From positions 2,480,001-2,544,000 of the forward strand of contig NZ_CP075171.1 of NCBI RefSeq assembly GCF_021379005.1: a stretch of 64,000 bases of DNA. The letters are read 5' to 3'. Made by a program: the position numbers and the translations under genes. Within the stretch, counting starts at the first letter, position 1. The number at the start of each line of letters is the position of its first letter. This DNA is from Leptodesmis sichuanensis A121 (GTDB lineage Bacteria; Cyanobacteriota; Cyanobacteriia; Leptolyngbyales; Leptolyngbyaceae). A model generated the notes under the pieces. The model searched no databases and was not told the DNA's origin. It was given only the letters and a program-made list of their open reading frames with translations. This document shows, piece after piece, positions 19,096-27,971 of this stretch.

Positions 19096-19866
19096 TTAAG
19101 TTTCCTCCACATTTTTATTTAGCTAGTGGACTTAATACTTGAATGAGAGATAAAATCAGCAACGAAGAAGCAAACCAGAAATTACTTTTCGGATAATAGG
19201 GTTTTAATTGGTTAGAAGATAAAAACGGAGCTATATCGATTCAATGTAGACTTGTTGGTGTGTAAGTTGGTAGATGAAGCCACCATCACTTCCCAGGCAG
19301 TGTCTGTTGAAGTGGTAGAAGCTTACCCTATCTTGAGCCTACCAAATCTATTAAGATGCATTTCCCCAGGTTGAATAATCTTTGCGTTTCTCAACCTGAA
19401 TTTACGTTTCGCTCATGTCCACACTGGGACTCCTGGCGATCGTCAGATTCAATTGACCGATCGGGTTGTCACCGATTTGAAATTTAAGGCGATCGTCTCC
19501 ACCAATCCCAAAACCAACCGTGGTTGTAGGGGCGCGGCATTCGGCAATTGATCCTGGCCATTGGTCACTATTTCTGGCCCGAATGCCACGCCCGGTTCAC
19601 AGGGGTTGTGTGGATTGGGGGTGGCATTGGGATGGTGAATGGGCCTGGCATTGGGATGGATCATTTGCCTCATACATTCAATCGCATCAGGTGAGACCGT
19701 TTTCCAGGAACGTTTGCGCGATCGCTTCCAGTTGCTGGCTGAAGTCGTAGGGGTGTTTCATCCGGTAGGAACGGGAGGTATGGAGCAATGGTTGGTGATG
19801 GGTCGCTTCGGCGTAGCGTTTTTTGTTGGCCAACACTCTCTTGAGAAACTGTTTGTAAACAGTTTC
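19096..19866. other. 770-bp gene-poor stretch with a palindromic repeat
   Basis: No credible gene was found. The short frames here are low-complexity (for example a His-Pro-Asn-rich frame on the minus strand). A GTAGGGGCG-type hairpin repeat lies at 19526-19593, followed by short GGCATTGGGATGG repeats near 19623-19660. The stretch separates GC-rich genes on the left from the AT-richer block on the right and probably includes the promoters of the flavoprotein and remnants of lost genes. Confidence 0.5.
19526..19593. repeat. GTAGGGGCG palindromic repeat, copy 1
   Basis: Arms GGGCGCGGCATTCGG (19530-19544) and CCGAATGCCACGCCC (19579-19593) are complementary at 14 of 15 positions around a 34-nt loop. 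Related hairpins occur at 48687-48758 and 50551-50622. Confidence 0.75.
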
Positions 19867-21078
19867 TTATCTAGAAGAGATTAGACTCATTTGAGTAAAG
19901 ACATCCTGCGAAATGGCTGGAAATATTTTCCAATCATTGGCATAGGCCGAGTCTTCCGCGAGAATAGCTAGTATATAGGCAATGCGGCCATCTTTAGTTC
20001 GTACTAATGCTACTTCTTGTCGAGATTGAGTTGTAAAACCAACCTTAGAGGCAAACTCTACTTTATCTGATGAAAGCCCTTCGCCCAAGAAACCTTCAAT
20101 TGCGTTATCTTCTACACCTTTCCAAGCACTTATTTTTAAATCTCGTTCTAGGAGTTGCAACATACTTCGACTTGCCAATGATGAAACAGCTTTCCCCTCA
20201 GCAATTTCATATAATAATCGAGCTACCTGATAAGCGGTTATTTGATTTCGTATCGGTTGATCTAGATCACTGACTTGCATTCGTTTATCAAATTCAGTAG
20301 GTTCTGTCAAACCTAAATAGGGAATCGGAAAGTTCTTTTGACTAACATTTATATTCTTATAGCCCGCTCTTTCAAAAAAACGATTAAACCACATACGCCT
20401 ATCAAGCCAAATTCCATAATCCTCTGGCTGGGGACTTGGAGCAGATTTTGTAGCTGTAAGTTGATCTACTATGCGACTTGCAGGTTCATTGTCTGAATCC
20501 TGAATCATGCGAGCTAAATCCTTGGAGCTAATATCTCCAGGTGCTAGGAATCCAGCATCCTGTTGGGCATAAAATGCAACCATCCAAAATAGTTTAGAAA
20601 GACTTGCCGGATATTGCATTGCATCCATCTGATACCCAGCTACTGATTTATCATGAATATTAATTAGACAAATAGAGAGTTTATCTACTGGGAAACCTTT
20701 TTTCTCAAGCTGTTCTACTAGCTGATTAACAATAGCTTGTAAAGTACCACTAGAAATCAAGTCAGGTAAGCCTCTTACATTATAGTAAAGCTGCGGAACT
20801 GAATCTTGCTGCAAATACTTTGAGGTTTCTTCAATACGTGAAGTAGGAGTTCTTTTACTTGCTGGAGAAGAAATATACTCACTATTTATTTTGAAAGGTA
20901 GCCAGCCTAATTGGCTTTTTATTTTCTTGATTAAGCCTGAAGTTATCAAAATATAGACTGCGAATCCGAAAATCGAACTCCAGAAGAAAAAGATGGAGAA
21001 TCTAAGAAAAATCCCATTAAAAAAATAATTTTTTTTTGATATGGTATAAATATGAGGCCGTTCTTGAAAACGTTTCAT
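19867..21078 (-). CDS. membrane-anchored serine hydrolase, class A beta-lactamase fold
   Basis: About 403 residues. A short basic N terminus and one membrane helix (FLRFSIFFFWSSIFGFAVYI, residues about 25-48) place the catalytic part outside the membrane. The serine beta-lactamase/PBP motifs are present: SLSK (S159-K162), SDN (195-197) and KVG near residue 355 in place of KTG. The family includes beta-lactamases and cell-wall-related hydrolases; the KVG variant and the poor surrounding match make true lactamase activity uncertain. ATG 21078 (MKRFQERP) is preferred to a TTG 45 bp upstream. MITE copy 2 sits 60 bp upstream, inside the probable promoter. The gene is AT-richer than the core genes. 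Confidence 0.75.
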   Translation of the reverse strand: MKRFQERPHIYTISKKNYFFNGIFLRFSIFFFWSSIFGFAVYILITSGLIKKIKSQLGWLPFKINSEYISSPASKRTPTSRIEETSKYLQQDSVPQLYYNVRGLPDLISSGTLQAIVNQLVEQLEKKGFPVDKLSICLINIHDKSVAGYQMDAMQYPASLSKLFWMVAFYAQQDAGFLAPGDISSKDLARMIQDSDNEPASRIVDQLTATKSAPSPQPEDYGIWLDRRMWFNRFFERAGYKNINVSQKNFPIPYLGLTEPTEFDKRMQVSDLDQPIRNQITAYQVARLLYEIAEGKAVSSLASRSMLQLLERDLKISAWKGVEDNAIEGFLGEGLSSDKVEFASKVGFTTQSRQEVALVRTKDGRIAYILAILAEDSAYANDWKIFPAISQDVFTQMSLISSR

Positions 21079-21137
21079 GGCTATCCCAAAATCCTCAAAG
21101 AAACTTTTGTAAATGAAAATCAAGAGCAGCCAACACC

Positions 21138-21337
21138 CTGATTGACTGACAAAAGTTCTGGAAGGCTCATGTCTCTGTTGTTAACCCGCCCTAAAATAAA
21201 TTTTGGGCTACCAGCGCAAGTCCATTCAAATAGACTGAAACTCTTGTCCAGTCGTCTTTAGATGACTTTGGCGATGAGCCAGGAAATTGATTTCCTGGTG
21301 ATGCAGCGGGTGTTCAGGAGATTTGTCAGTCAACCAG
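21138..21337 (-). mobile_element. 200-bp MITE, copy 2
   Basis: It has the same length and internal order of hairpins as copies 1 and 3, but in reverse orientation. It is flanked by perfect 9-bp repeats GCCAACACC at 21129-21137 and 21338-21346. Terminal repeats CTGATTGACTGACAAA and CTGGTTGACTGACAAA differ at one position. Relative to copy 3, the third hairpin arm carries a C-to-T change that still allows a G-U pair. The insertion is directly upstream of the serine hydrolase and could supply or disrupt its promoter. Confidence 0.9.
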
Positions 21338-21485
21338 GCCAACACCTGTATGAGCAGATTATACAACATTTCAGATTATGCGTATAATCTATTAATTAGA
21401 CTGGTTTATCCAGTTGCAGGTTTGTATTTTTTTGTAAATCACACTTTATCAAACAAGTCATTTAAAATCTTTCTTATCGTGAGTG

Positions 21486-22769
21486 TCAAGGAGGATTTTT
21501 TAAGCACTGTTGAATGGCTTCATAATCGCGTCTTCCCAAATTTTCAAGATCATAATACCAACAGATTTTTGTGATCCCGTTTTGTTTGGCTAAAAGATAT
21601 ATATTTTTGTCGGTATTTTTGCCATTTCTTATCTTTCCGCCATCTACTTCTTCTACTACTACGTCCGACCATCGATCCCTCAAATACCTTGTTTCAGTTA
21701 TAGTCATTTGCGCTTCGGCTCGATTATATCCCTTTTGTTTGAGTTCAAAATCAGGATCAATCTTAGAATGTCCCATAAAATACCAGTAGTGTCCTGCTCT
21801 TTTCAAGTCACTAATGCTTCCTCTATATCTAAGAGTGTCATTTGCTAGGTAGCTAGTAGCAACTGAATGCACAAGATCCTGAATTGCAGGCGAGTCTGGA
21901 TCAGAATACTTACCATAAATTTCAGGCTTAGCTGCCAACCATTGTTCAACTGCGTATTTAGCTTCTTGTTGGGAAATTCCTTTAGGTTGAAGTTTTATAT
22001 CCCCAATTTGATTAGATAATGGAGTTATCAACACTTCACACTTTTCATATCCATCAGCATCTATGGTAATGTTAACCTCAGTATTTGGTTTTCGTAAAAA
22101 TTGGAATTTACCTTCTAAATCTGAATCGATGATGGATACAGTATCTTTGATTTTCAAGGTAATTTTAGTTTGTACGCCTTTTCCAGTTTCTCCATTTATA
22201 ACTCGACCTTCCACTACATTTTTGGTAGGGAAAGGGTTAACAGGAGTTGTTGGAGGAGTTGTTGGAGGTGATGTGATACTCCTTACAGTATCTAAATAAT
22301 TCCTTAAGTAGACACTGCCAATGAGAAATAATCCTGATAATATTGCACCAACTATAGTTGCTACGATTGGATTATCTTTAGCAAATTGTAATAGTCTTAA
22401 TTCTTTTTTGGTACTAGCTCGGTTTATGCTAAACGTCTTCTCAGTGTATCTACGTGAAGGGTAAACTGTTACTTTTATTGTGTCTTGAGTGTAAGTACGA
22501 TCAAATGCTGCTTTGTAGTGAACTCTATCTACATCGATGTGATGTCCCTTTACGTCTTTACCATTAAGAAGAATGTCACCATACTTTGCAGTCCAAACAA
22601 ATTCAGTGTTTCCTCCAAAGTCACCTGTTAATATTACTACTTCTAGTTCTCCAGGTTTAATAGGACTAGAAATATCAATTTCTAAGCTATCGCCCTGATT
22701 GGATAATCCTTGATTTTGATTTTGGTGGCTCACATTAAAACTCCAGTAGTTAAAATTTTGTAATGCCAC
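21486..22769 (-). CDS. membrane protein with carboxypeptidase-regulatory-like and ARC6-like IMS domains
   Basis: A 427-residue protein with four parts. Residues 1-125 form a beta-rich N-terminal domain without a recognised family (ELEVVILTGDFGGNTEFVW, then RYTEKTFSINRA). One membrane helix follows (IVATIVGAILSGLFLIGSVY, about 134-155). After a Pro-Thr linker comes a CarboxypepD_reg-like fold (VVEGRVINGETGKGVQTKI, then DLEGKFQFLRKP and DADGYEKCEVLI). The C-terminal part, from about 270, resembles the IMS domain of ARC6/Ycf-type and cyanobacterial kinases (EAKYAVEQWLAAKPEIYGKY, then RAGHYWYFMGHSKI and RAEAQMTITETRYL). The combination is unusual and the role unknown. The gene is AT-rich and lies between two MITE copies. 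Confidence 0.65.
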   Translation of the reverse strand: MALQNFNYWSFNVSHQNQNQGLSNQGDSLEIDISSPIKPGELEVVILTGDFGGNTEFVWTAKYGDILLNGKDVKGHHIDVDRVHYKAAFDRTYTQDTIKVTVYPSRRYTEKTFSINRASTKKELRLLQFAKDNPIVATIVGAILSGLFLIGSVYLRNYLDTVRSITSPPTTPPTTPVNPFPTKNVVEGRVINGETGKGVQTKITLKIKDTVSIIDSDLEGKFQFLRKPNTEVNITIDADGYEKCEVLITPLSNQIGDIKLQPKGISQQEAKYAVEQWLAAKPEIYGKYSDPDSPAIQDLVHSVATSYLANDTLRYRGSISDLKRAGHYWYFMGHSKIDPDFELKQKGYNRAEAQMTITETRYLRDRWSDVVVEEVDGGKIRNGKNTDKNIYLLAKQNGITKICWYYDLENLGRRDYEAIQQCLKNPP

Positions 22770-22879
22770 AAACAGACATGATTTTTTTCTAGCCAGCCAA
22801 TTTTTCTCCTCAAACGCACTATCTCTAGTAACATGACAGTTATCTAGTGTTAGAAAAAACTACTGGGTTAGGTTATTCC

Positions 22880-23079
22880 CTGATTGACTGACAAATCTCC
22901 TGAACACCCGCTGCATCACCAGGAAATCAATTTCCTGGCTCATCGCCAAAGTCATCTAAAGATGACTGGACAAGAGTTTCAGTCCATTTGAATGGACTTG
23001 CGCTGTTAGCCCAAAATTTATTTTTGGGCGGGTGGACAACAGAGACATGAGCCTTTCGGAACTTTTGTCAGTCAATCAG
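22880..23079 (+). mobile_element. 200-bp MITE, copy 3
   Basis: Perfect inverted ends CTGATTGACTGACAAA at both sides are flanked by perfect 9-bp repeats GGTTATTCC at 22871-22879 and 23080-23088. All four internal stems are intact, including AGTCCATT/AATGGACT and GCCCAAAA/TTTTTGGGC. With perfect ends and stems, this copy is probably closest to the ancestral element. Confidence 0.92.
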
Positions 23080-23243
23080 GGTTATTCCTGATCCCATTGT
23101 TAAATTCATTCTATGAAAAATTTGCTAGAGCGACAAGTCAGTTATAGACCATATAGCCTGGGTTGAACCTTATCAAACCGGGTATGTCAGCTATTTAACA
23201 GTGCGATCACATTTTATTAACCAACGTAAATTCGTATAGATAC

Positions 23244-23796
23244 TTATAGCACTCCGGGAAGTGCTGAAGTGGACGGGAGGCCATCCCTTTTTGACTCAAA
23301 AGCTATGTAAGTTAATCCAGTCTGAACCTGTCATCCCTGCCAATTCAGAAGCCGTCTGGGTAGAACGATTGGTCAACAAATACATCGTGAGTAATTGGGA
23401 ATATCAGGATGAGCCGCCCCATCTGAAACTGATTCGCGATCGCCTGCTGAGAAACAAAGACCAAATTAACCGCATTCTGGGATGTTATCAAACTGTATTA
23501 CAAGGTAAGCCCTTAGCTTGCGAGGATAGTCGCGAACGGTTGGAACTGCGACTGTCTGGCCTGATTACTCCAATCGACGGCAAATGCAGGTTAGCAATCG
23601 TATCTATGCCTCCGTGTTCAATCAAGCGTGGCTGAACGAAGTCCTGGCCAGCCAACGGCCTTATGGTTCTGCCTTATTAGCGTGGCAGGAATCTCAGCAG
23701 GATGAAACCCATTTATTGCGCGATGAGGAGCTGGAAGCCGCTCAACGGTGGGCTGAAGATAATCAGGAACAGTTGGTGGAAAGATATGCATTGTAA
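23244..23796 (+). pseudogene. AAA-like domain gene remnant, 5'-truncated and frameshifted
   Basis: The first frame (LREVLKWTGGHPFLTQKLCK, then IRDRLLRNKDQINRILGCYQ) and a second frame starting near 23590 (VSNRIYASVFNQAWLNEVLA, then LLAWQESQQDETHLLRDEEL) are consecutive parts of the AAA-like domain that precedes WD40 repeats or effector domains in many large cyanobacterial proteins. The Walker A part is missing, the frame shifts within the sequence GKCRL/VSNRIY, and no downstream repeats follow. Confidence 0.8.
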
Positions 23797-23828
23797 GCAT
23801 TGATGCGCTATATATTCTTAAGCCTGGT

Positions 23829-23933
23829 TATCTGAGATGCTCTTTCAAGGCATCAACTGTACCAAGATCGACGGAACATTGAAATAAATCCTCCAGATAT
23901 CCCTCTTTAGTCACTCTAACCCTCTTCCACCAT
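23829..23933 (-). pseudogene. MNT nucleotidyltransferase 3' remnant
   Basis: On the minus strand the text YLEDLFQCSVDLGTVDALKE precedes a stop and aligns with the C terminus of the intact MNT at 29245-29535 (YLEDLFQRPVDLGTVDALKE). Only the last ~30 codons remain. The remnant abuts the end of the IS701 transposase pseudogene, so the rest was probably lost through that insertion. It shows that the toxin-antitoxin island once extended left of the insertion-sequence nest. Confidence 0.75.
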
Positions 23934-24621
23934 TTAGGCAGAGTTAAATAGGATGCGCCGCAGGAGCAGATCGTGAATTACAGGGCAGTAAAACGGCTGC
24001 ATTCGCTCAATCAATTGGGCAAATCCTTACTCTAGAGTAGGAATGAAAACCACAGTTAACCACTGTCTGAGGTGGTTAAAGGCAATCCACGGTTGAATCA
24101 CCAAATGCAAATTATTGAGCAGATTTTTCCACCCCCATTGGTTGTCCCACCAGGGATGCTGCGAGAAGACTTGCTGAGATAAAGGACACTCTCGATTAAA
24201 CACATCGGAAAACAAACTGACCATTGTAAACGCACTCATGACGATCTCCCACCAACGTTCAATCTGCTTGTAGTTCGTCACGCGAAAATCAGCCCAACCC
24301 AAGGCATCCTTGCTTTGCTTGAGTCCATATTCCACCCAGGTACGGTCGCCGTAGGCATCGCCAATTTCATCAAGCTTGATGGCAGGTGAATTACTCATCA
24401 CCAACACGGTTGAATTGTCCGGTAACGTTTCTGGGTCGGTGGTCAACTCCCAGTAACGCACACTGCGACGAGTGCCATAGAAGTGCCATTCTCTCGTTTG
24501 CCGACATTACCGATGTATTGGCACTTCACATAATCCGTACGGTCTCCCTTCTTGCAATCCCCGGTTTCATCAATTAACAAGATCATCGGTTGTTTCTGAG
24601 TCAATTCCAAGATCAGATTTA

Positions 24622-25747
24622 TTGCTCCGGCAACTAAACACAAGACATAATGAATATACAGGCACAAGGAGGTTTGTGATGGATAAACCAGATGCCAGGC
24701 ACCTCTCGATAGAAACCCAAAACTACCTGCGGCAGCAAGCGATTCGCCTCCGAGAGCAGGGCAAACGGGTTAAAGACATTAGTGAGTATTTGGGCGTTCA
24801 CCGCAACACGGTATGGGAATGGTGGTGGGAGTATGAACATTATGGAGAGGATGCTCTCTATCAGTTAGAGCGGGGACGACAAGTGGGGGAGGGGCGAACC
24901 TTGGAGCGCTGGCAGGAAGAGGCCGTGCAAACGGCGATGCAAGATCATTTTCCGGAAGATTACCAGATTGATAGTGCCCTGTGGACAAGACGAGCGGTGC
25001 AGGCATTAATGGAGCAAGTGTGTCAGGTGAAAATGCCAATTCGCACGGTGGGAGAGTATTTGAAACGCTGGGGGTACACGCCCAAGAAACCCGTAGAGCG
25101 AGCCTACGAGCAAGACCCAAAGACGGTACAACGGTGGTTGGAACACGAGTATCCGGAGATTGAGCAACGGGCCAAAACCGAAGGAGCAGAGATTGCTTGG
25201 GGGGATGAATCAGGCGTGTCCTCGACTGAGTATGGCGGACGAGGGTATGCCTTGCTGGGCACGTCTCCTGAGATTCGTCCCAGTGAGCGCAACCGAGAGC
25301 GCGTCAATTACATTGCCAGTGTGAGTAACCAGGGAGGAGTCCAGTTTATGCTCTACACTTGCACGTTGGCAGCAGAACTGTTCATCCGATTTTGCCAGCG
25401 GTTGATCGCCAAGCGCCAGCGGAAACTATTTTGGATTGTGGACCGGCATCCCGTGCATCGGCAACAGAGCGTGAAACAGTGGTTACGAGAACACCTCGAG
25501 CAGATTGAGTTATTTTACTTACCCTCCTATTCGCCAGAATTGAATCCAACTGAATACTTCAATGGTGATGTGAAGCAGGGCGTGCATGACAAACCACCGA
25601 GTCGTAATTTGAAGCAGTTGAAAGGGCGAGTGTTATCTCAATTGCGGAAGTTACAGAAGCTACCTGCTCGGATTAGAAATTATTTCAAGCATCCATTGAT
25701 TGCTTATGCTGCGTTGTAGAATGCATTCTATTTTATTGCCGAGGCAA
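24622..25747 (+). mobile_element. IS630-family insertion sequence, apparently intact, inside IS701
   Basis: A 1126-bp element bounded by TA dinucleotides (24620-24621 and 25748-25749), the classic IS630 target. Imperfect ends TTGCTCCGGCAACTAAA and TTGCCTCGGCAATAAAA are inverted. It contains one complete transposase gene. Its limits are supported independently, because precise removal rejoins the IS701 frame. Confidence 0.9.
24679..25719 (+). CDS. IS630-family DDE transposase
   Basis: A 346-residue transposase. The N-terminal HTH (REQGKRVKDISEYLGVHRNT, residues about 23-45) binds the ends and a second winged-helix region follows. The DDE catalytic motifs are visible: AWGDESGVSSTEYG (first Asp), WIVDRHPVHRQQSV (second Asp) and LPSYSPELNPTEYFNGDVK (Glu). 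No stop or frameshift is seen, and length matches active members. AAGGAGG lies 6 bp upstream of ATG 24679. It catalyses cut-and-paste movement into TA sites. Confidence 0.93.
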   Translation: MDKPDARHLSIETQNYLRQQAIRLREQGKRVKDISEYLGVHRNTVWEWWWEYEHYGEDALYQLERGRQVGEGRTLERWQEEAVQTAMQDHFPEDYQIDSALWTRRAVQALMEQVCQVKMPIRTVGEYLKRWGYTPKKPVERAYEQDPKTVQRWLEHEYPEIEQRAKTEGAEIAWGDESGVSSTEYGGRGYALLGTSPEIRPSERNRERVNYIASVSNQGGVQFMLYTCTLAAELFIRFCQRLIAKRQRKLFWIVDRHPVHRQQSVKQWLREHLEQIELFYLPSYSPELNPTEYFNGDVKQGVHDKPPSRNLKQLKGRVLSQLRKLQKLPARIRNYFKHPLIAYAAL

Positions 25748-26027
25748 TAAGTGCCGCTGCCGCAACCAACTCACTGACCAGGGAGACTCCGTTAACAAGT
25801 TGTGCAACCCTTGTTCATTGGCTAGTCCAACTGCTTTAGCAATCGCTGGCAAAGGCTTGCGTTTGAGCTCTGAAATCATTCCGATATGCAGATATTTGAA
25901 CGCTTCACAACTCCGCACCTCGGGAAATAAGTCAGCATATAGTTCTCAATACTCATCGACGAATCGGAGCGTTGGACGAGCTTCACGCGGTGTAACCATA
26001 CCCTTAAGATGGCAACAGGAACATAAT

Positions 26028-27164
26028 CTGAGATCTTGCACCATTCTCAGTAAGGGTTGCCAAAGGAGCCAAAATCTGAAAGAAAGGGCGTAGTAAAAAC
26101 AATTCAGAAGACGGTCATGGAAACCATTCTTCAACACGCCCAAGGGCTAGTGTATAGCCTCCTCTGCTTGATGCCTGGTGCCTATCAAAAAGCCAGTCTC
26201 AAGGCTCGATTGGGACTGTTTTTAGACGCTCAAGGTCATGCATTGCCTGCTCATACCTCCGTTAAATCTGCCAGTTCCTTAAGTCGATTGCTCAAGCGCT
26301 ACAACTGGTCTACTCGTGGGGTCATGCGGAACCACCCGTCAGGCGATTTTGCAGCAGCTTGCCACTCATCTACCCCATGTCAGAACCCCGATTCGCATCG
26401 TGGTTGACCTGACGACCTTAGAAAAAAGTGGCAAGTTTTGGCAGTTGAGTACCCCGACCTCAGCCCCCCAAGCTCCCGCCCCTTGGATCCGTTTTCTCCA
26501 CGGCAAACGAGGTCTACACTTGCTTGTCCTCTATCTGGTTGTGGGTGAATGGCGAGTCCCGTGGAGTTTTCGGGTCTGGCGGGGGAAAGGGTTCGCCAGT
26601 CCTGCCCAGTTGGGGTGCAAGTTGTTGGCAACCGTACCCAAGTCCTTGCTCAACGGACGAGTGGTTCTGGTGCAAGCCGATACCGAGTTTGGAACCGTCG
26701 AGTTTCTCAATGCGGTTCGTAAACGGTGTTGGCGACCTGTCGTCGGTTTGCGCAGTAATCGTACTCTCAAAGACGGTCGCTGCCTCAAAGACCTCTACCG
26801 TCATGCCAAGCGCGGTCTGCAGGACGCAAACGTTGGGCCATTGAGGGCTTTTTCAAAACCGCTCAACATCAGTTTGGTTTGCATTGTGTTGGCCAAGCAA
26901 CCAAGTTGGGGGTTTATCGTTGGCTGATTCTGTCGCTGATTGCTGATCTGTTAGCGCACTGGGTTGAGCAATGCTCACTGCCCCCTGTGCTGGAGTGGAA
27001 AACGGCCAGTCGCTTGGCACTGGAAACTTTATTGCCCTCGATTGTCTGGTTTCAACTCCTCAAACAGATCCGAATGAGTGCAGATATTGCCGCACAGTAT
27101 GGGTTTGAAATTGTCCTCAAATCCTTGCCTGACCCGGCTGATTGGGAAAGGTGCAAGATCTGAG
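26028..27164 (+). mobile_element. IS4-type insertion sequence, copy A (damaged)
   Basis: About 1137 bp with ends CTGAGATCTTGCACC (left) and CTCAGATCTTGCACC (right, as complement). Copy B at 53708-54371 has the same ends and nearly identical terminal sequence but a larger internal deletion. No target duplication is recognisable at either copy, which suggests later rearrangement of the flanks. The right end lies inside a small DUF2283-like gene. Confidence 0.85.
26057..27163 (+). pseudogene. IS4-type transposase, frameshifted and internally deleted (copy A)
   Basis: Three frames carry consecutive parts: MPKEPKSERKGVVKTIQKTV through NWSTRGV, then TTRQAILQQLATHLPHVRT and IRIVVDLTTLEKSGKF (first Asp region) with VVLVQADTEFGTVEFLNAVR (second Asp region), and finally RWAIEGFFKTAQHQFGL (YREK-like Glu region). 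Comparison with copy B shows one extra G near 26325 as the cause of the first frameshift. At about 26825 an out-of-frame deletion removes the segment between RGLQ and RKRWAIEGF. It is not functional. Confidence 0.85.
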
Positions 27165-27211
27165 GTTAACAACTCCATTTCGGGTTCGTAGTAGATTTTT
27201 ACCTGTGCCAT
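27165..27211 (-). pseudogene. DUF2283-like gene start cut by IS4 copy A
   Basis: The minus strand encodes MAQVKIYYEPEMELLT and then enters the IS4 end at 27164. This N terminus resembles small DUF2283-type proteins of cyanobacteria. The remainder was not found on the other side of the element. A good ribosome site (AAGGAGAAACCC) precedes the ATG, so the gene was probably expressed before the insertion. Confidence 0.65.
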
Positions 27212-27253
27212 AGGGTTTCTCCTTCTTTGATTGCATCAGTTTGGTGAAATATC

Positions 27254-27466
27254 TTAGGAAGAGACGGTTGTCTGAGCAACCATATACTCAATAGCTTGTG
27301 GGTTGTCAATCCGTTTAGAAGCCTGAAGAATTTCGATGCCAACGACATTTCGATTAGCGTCAAAGTCCAGAATAATGCCGGAGATTTCTTCATCACTTTC
27401 TTCAATCTCCACATCTTTGAGGGTAATCCGAATCACATCTACTTCAGGGTCATACTTGATTTTCAT
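27254..27466 (-). CDS. DUF2283 family small protein
   Basis: A 70-residue protein starting MKIKYDPEVDVIRITL with the family's DxxANRNVVGIEIL signature (FDANRNVVGIEILQASKRI). DUF2283 proteins often accompany DUF4258 toxin-like proteins as a probable antitoxin. ATG 27466 has GGAGG 5 bp upstream. Upstream codons (MDFKFSSHA) look like the first residues of such a DUF4258 partner joined by a deletion, so the partner seems lost. Confidence 0.8.
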   Translation of the reverse strand: MKIKYDPEVDVIRITLKDVEIEESDEEISGIILDFDANRNVVGIEILQASKRIDNPQAIEYMVAQTTVSS

Positions 27467-27555
27467 GGTTCCTCCAGTGTTTTTTGATCTGGCTTTACGA
27501 TAAACCAGAGCGTGACTTGAAAACTTAAAATCCATCAGTCATCACCTTGGCTGCT

Positions 27556-27643
27556 AGGCTATCAAAGTCAACTCCTTCAACATAGTGAAAATGAGTTTTA
27601 AAGCTTCTACAATATCGATTAAAGCTTCTCGATCACGCGACAT
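27556..27643 (-). pseudogene. HEPN (HepT-like) N-terminal remnant
   Basis: MSRDREALIDIVEALKLI at the start matches the N terminus of DUF86/HepT toxins (compare MSRDQTYLVDIATTCQTVIE at 30013) but stops after about 29 codons. The start codon overlaps the end of the MNT antitoxin gene by 11 bp, the same coupling as in the intact pair at 30003-30013. The catalytic RxxxxH motif is absent. Confidence 0.75.
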
Positions 27644-27971
27644 AGATTACCTCGGCAGAGTCTAGAATATTCTTACGTCTCAGCCAATTTCGACTTTGTT
27701 CGATGGCTTTCTTGCTGACCAAATCAACGTCACGATGCAGTAGGAATGAAAGCTCTTCTTGCATTCTGATTTTTTCAAAAAGTCCCCGTTTGGCAGTGGG
27801 TTGGTAAGAGACCAGTACATCAATATCACTATCAGGGGAGAAATCATCGCGTAGGACAGATCCAAACAGAGCCAGTTCAGAAACTTGCCATCGTTGGCAG
27901 AATTCGGCAAGCTGTTCTGGGGTAATTCCTAATCGGGATTGAAGTCTAGAGTTTAGTTGCAGTGTAGGCAT
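27633..27971 (-). CDS. MNT-type minimal nucleotidyltransferase (MntA-like antitoxin)
   Basis: A 112-residue protein with the nucleotidyltransferase signature GS-x10-DxD (LFGSVLRDDFSPDSDIDVLV). In MntA/HepT pairs this enzyme adds AMP residues to the HEPN toxin and neutralises it. The start ATG 27971 overlaps the stop of methylase tail T1 in a TGATG. Its HEPN partner downstream is reduced to a remnant, so this is an orphan antitoxin. A paralogue lies at 30003-30341. Confidence 0.88.
   Translation of the reverse strand: MPTLQLNSRLQSRLGITPEQLAEFCQRWQVSELALFGSVLRDDFSPDSDIDVLVSYQPTAKRGLFEKIRMQEELSFLLHRDVDLVSKKAIEQSRNWLRRKNILDSAEVIYVA

Larger units (their letters stand above)
23934..25999 (-). pseudogene. 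IS701-family transposase, dead and interrupted by IS630
   Basis: The transposase can be followed in pieces: MVTPREARPTLRFVDEY, an in-frame TGA near 25953, then ADLFPEVRSCEAFKYLHIGM and GLHNLLTESPWSVSWLRQRH. The IS630 insertion at 24622-25747 comes next, then LILELTQKQPMILLIDETGD and DRTDYVKCQYIGNVGK. An internal deletion with a frame change follows, then RTWVEYGLKQSKDALGWADF and IERWWEIVMSAFTM, an in-frame TAA at 24027-24029 and the C-terminal GFAQLIERMQPF. Removing the IS630 with one TA restores the frame exactly. The deletion removes much of the catalytic core, so the element is immobile. Confidence 0.85.

Noticed and set aside
19449-19673. His-Pro-Asn-rich frame on the minus strand
   Set aside because: It is low-complexity text generated by GGCATTGGGATGG repeats and the GTAGGGGCG palindrome; there is no ribosome site or family.
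19867-21078. A true beta-lactamase resistance gene
   Set aside because: SxxK and SDN are present, but KTG is KVG, the protein is membrane-anchored and overall similarity to lactamases is weak.
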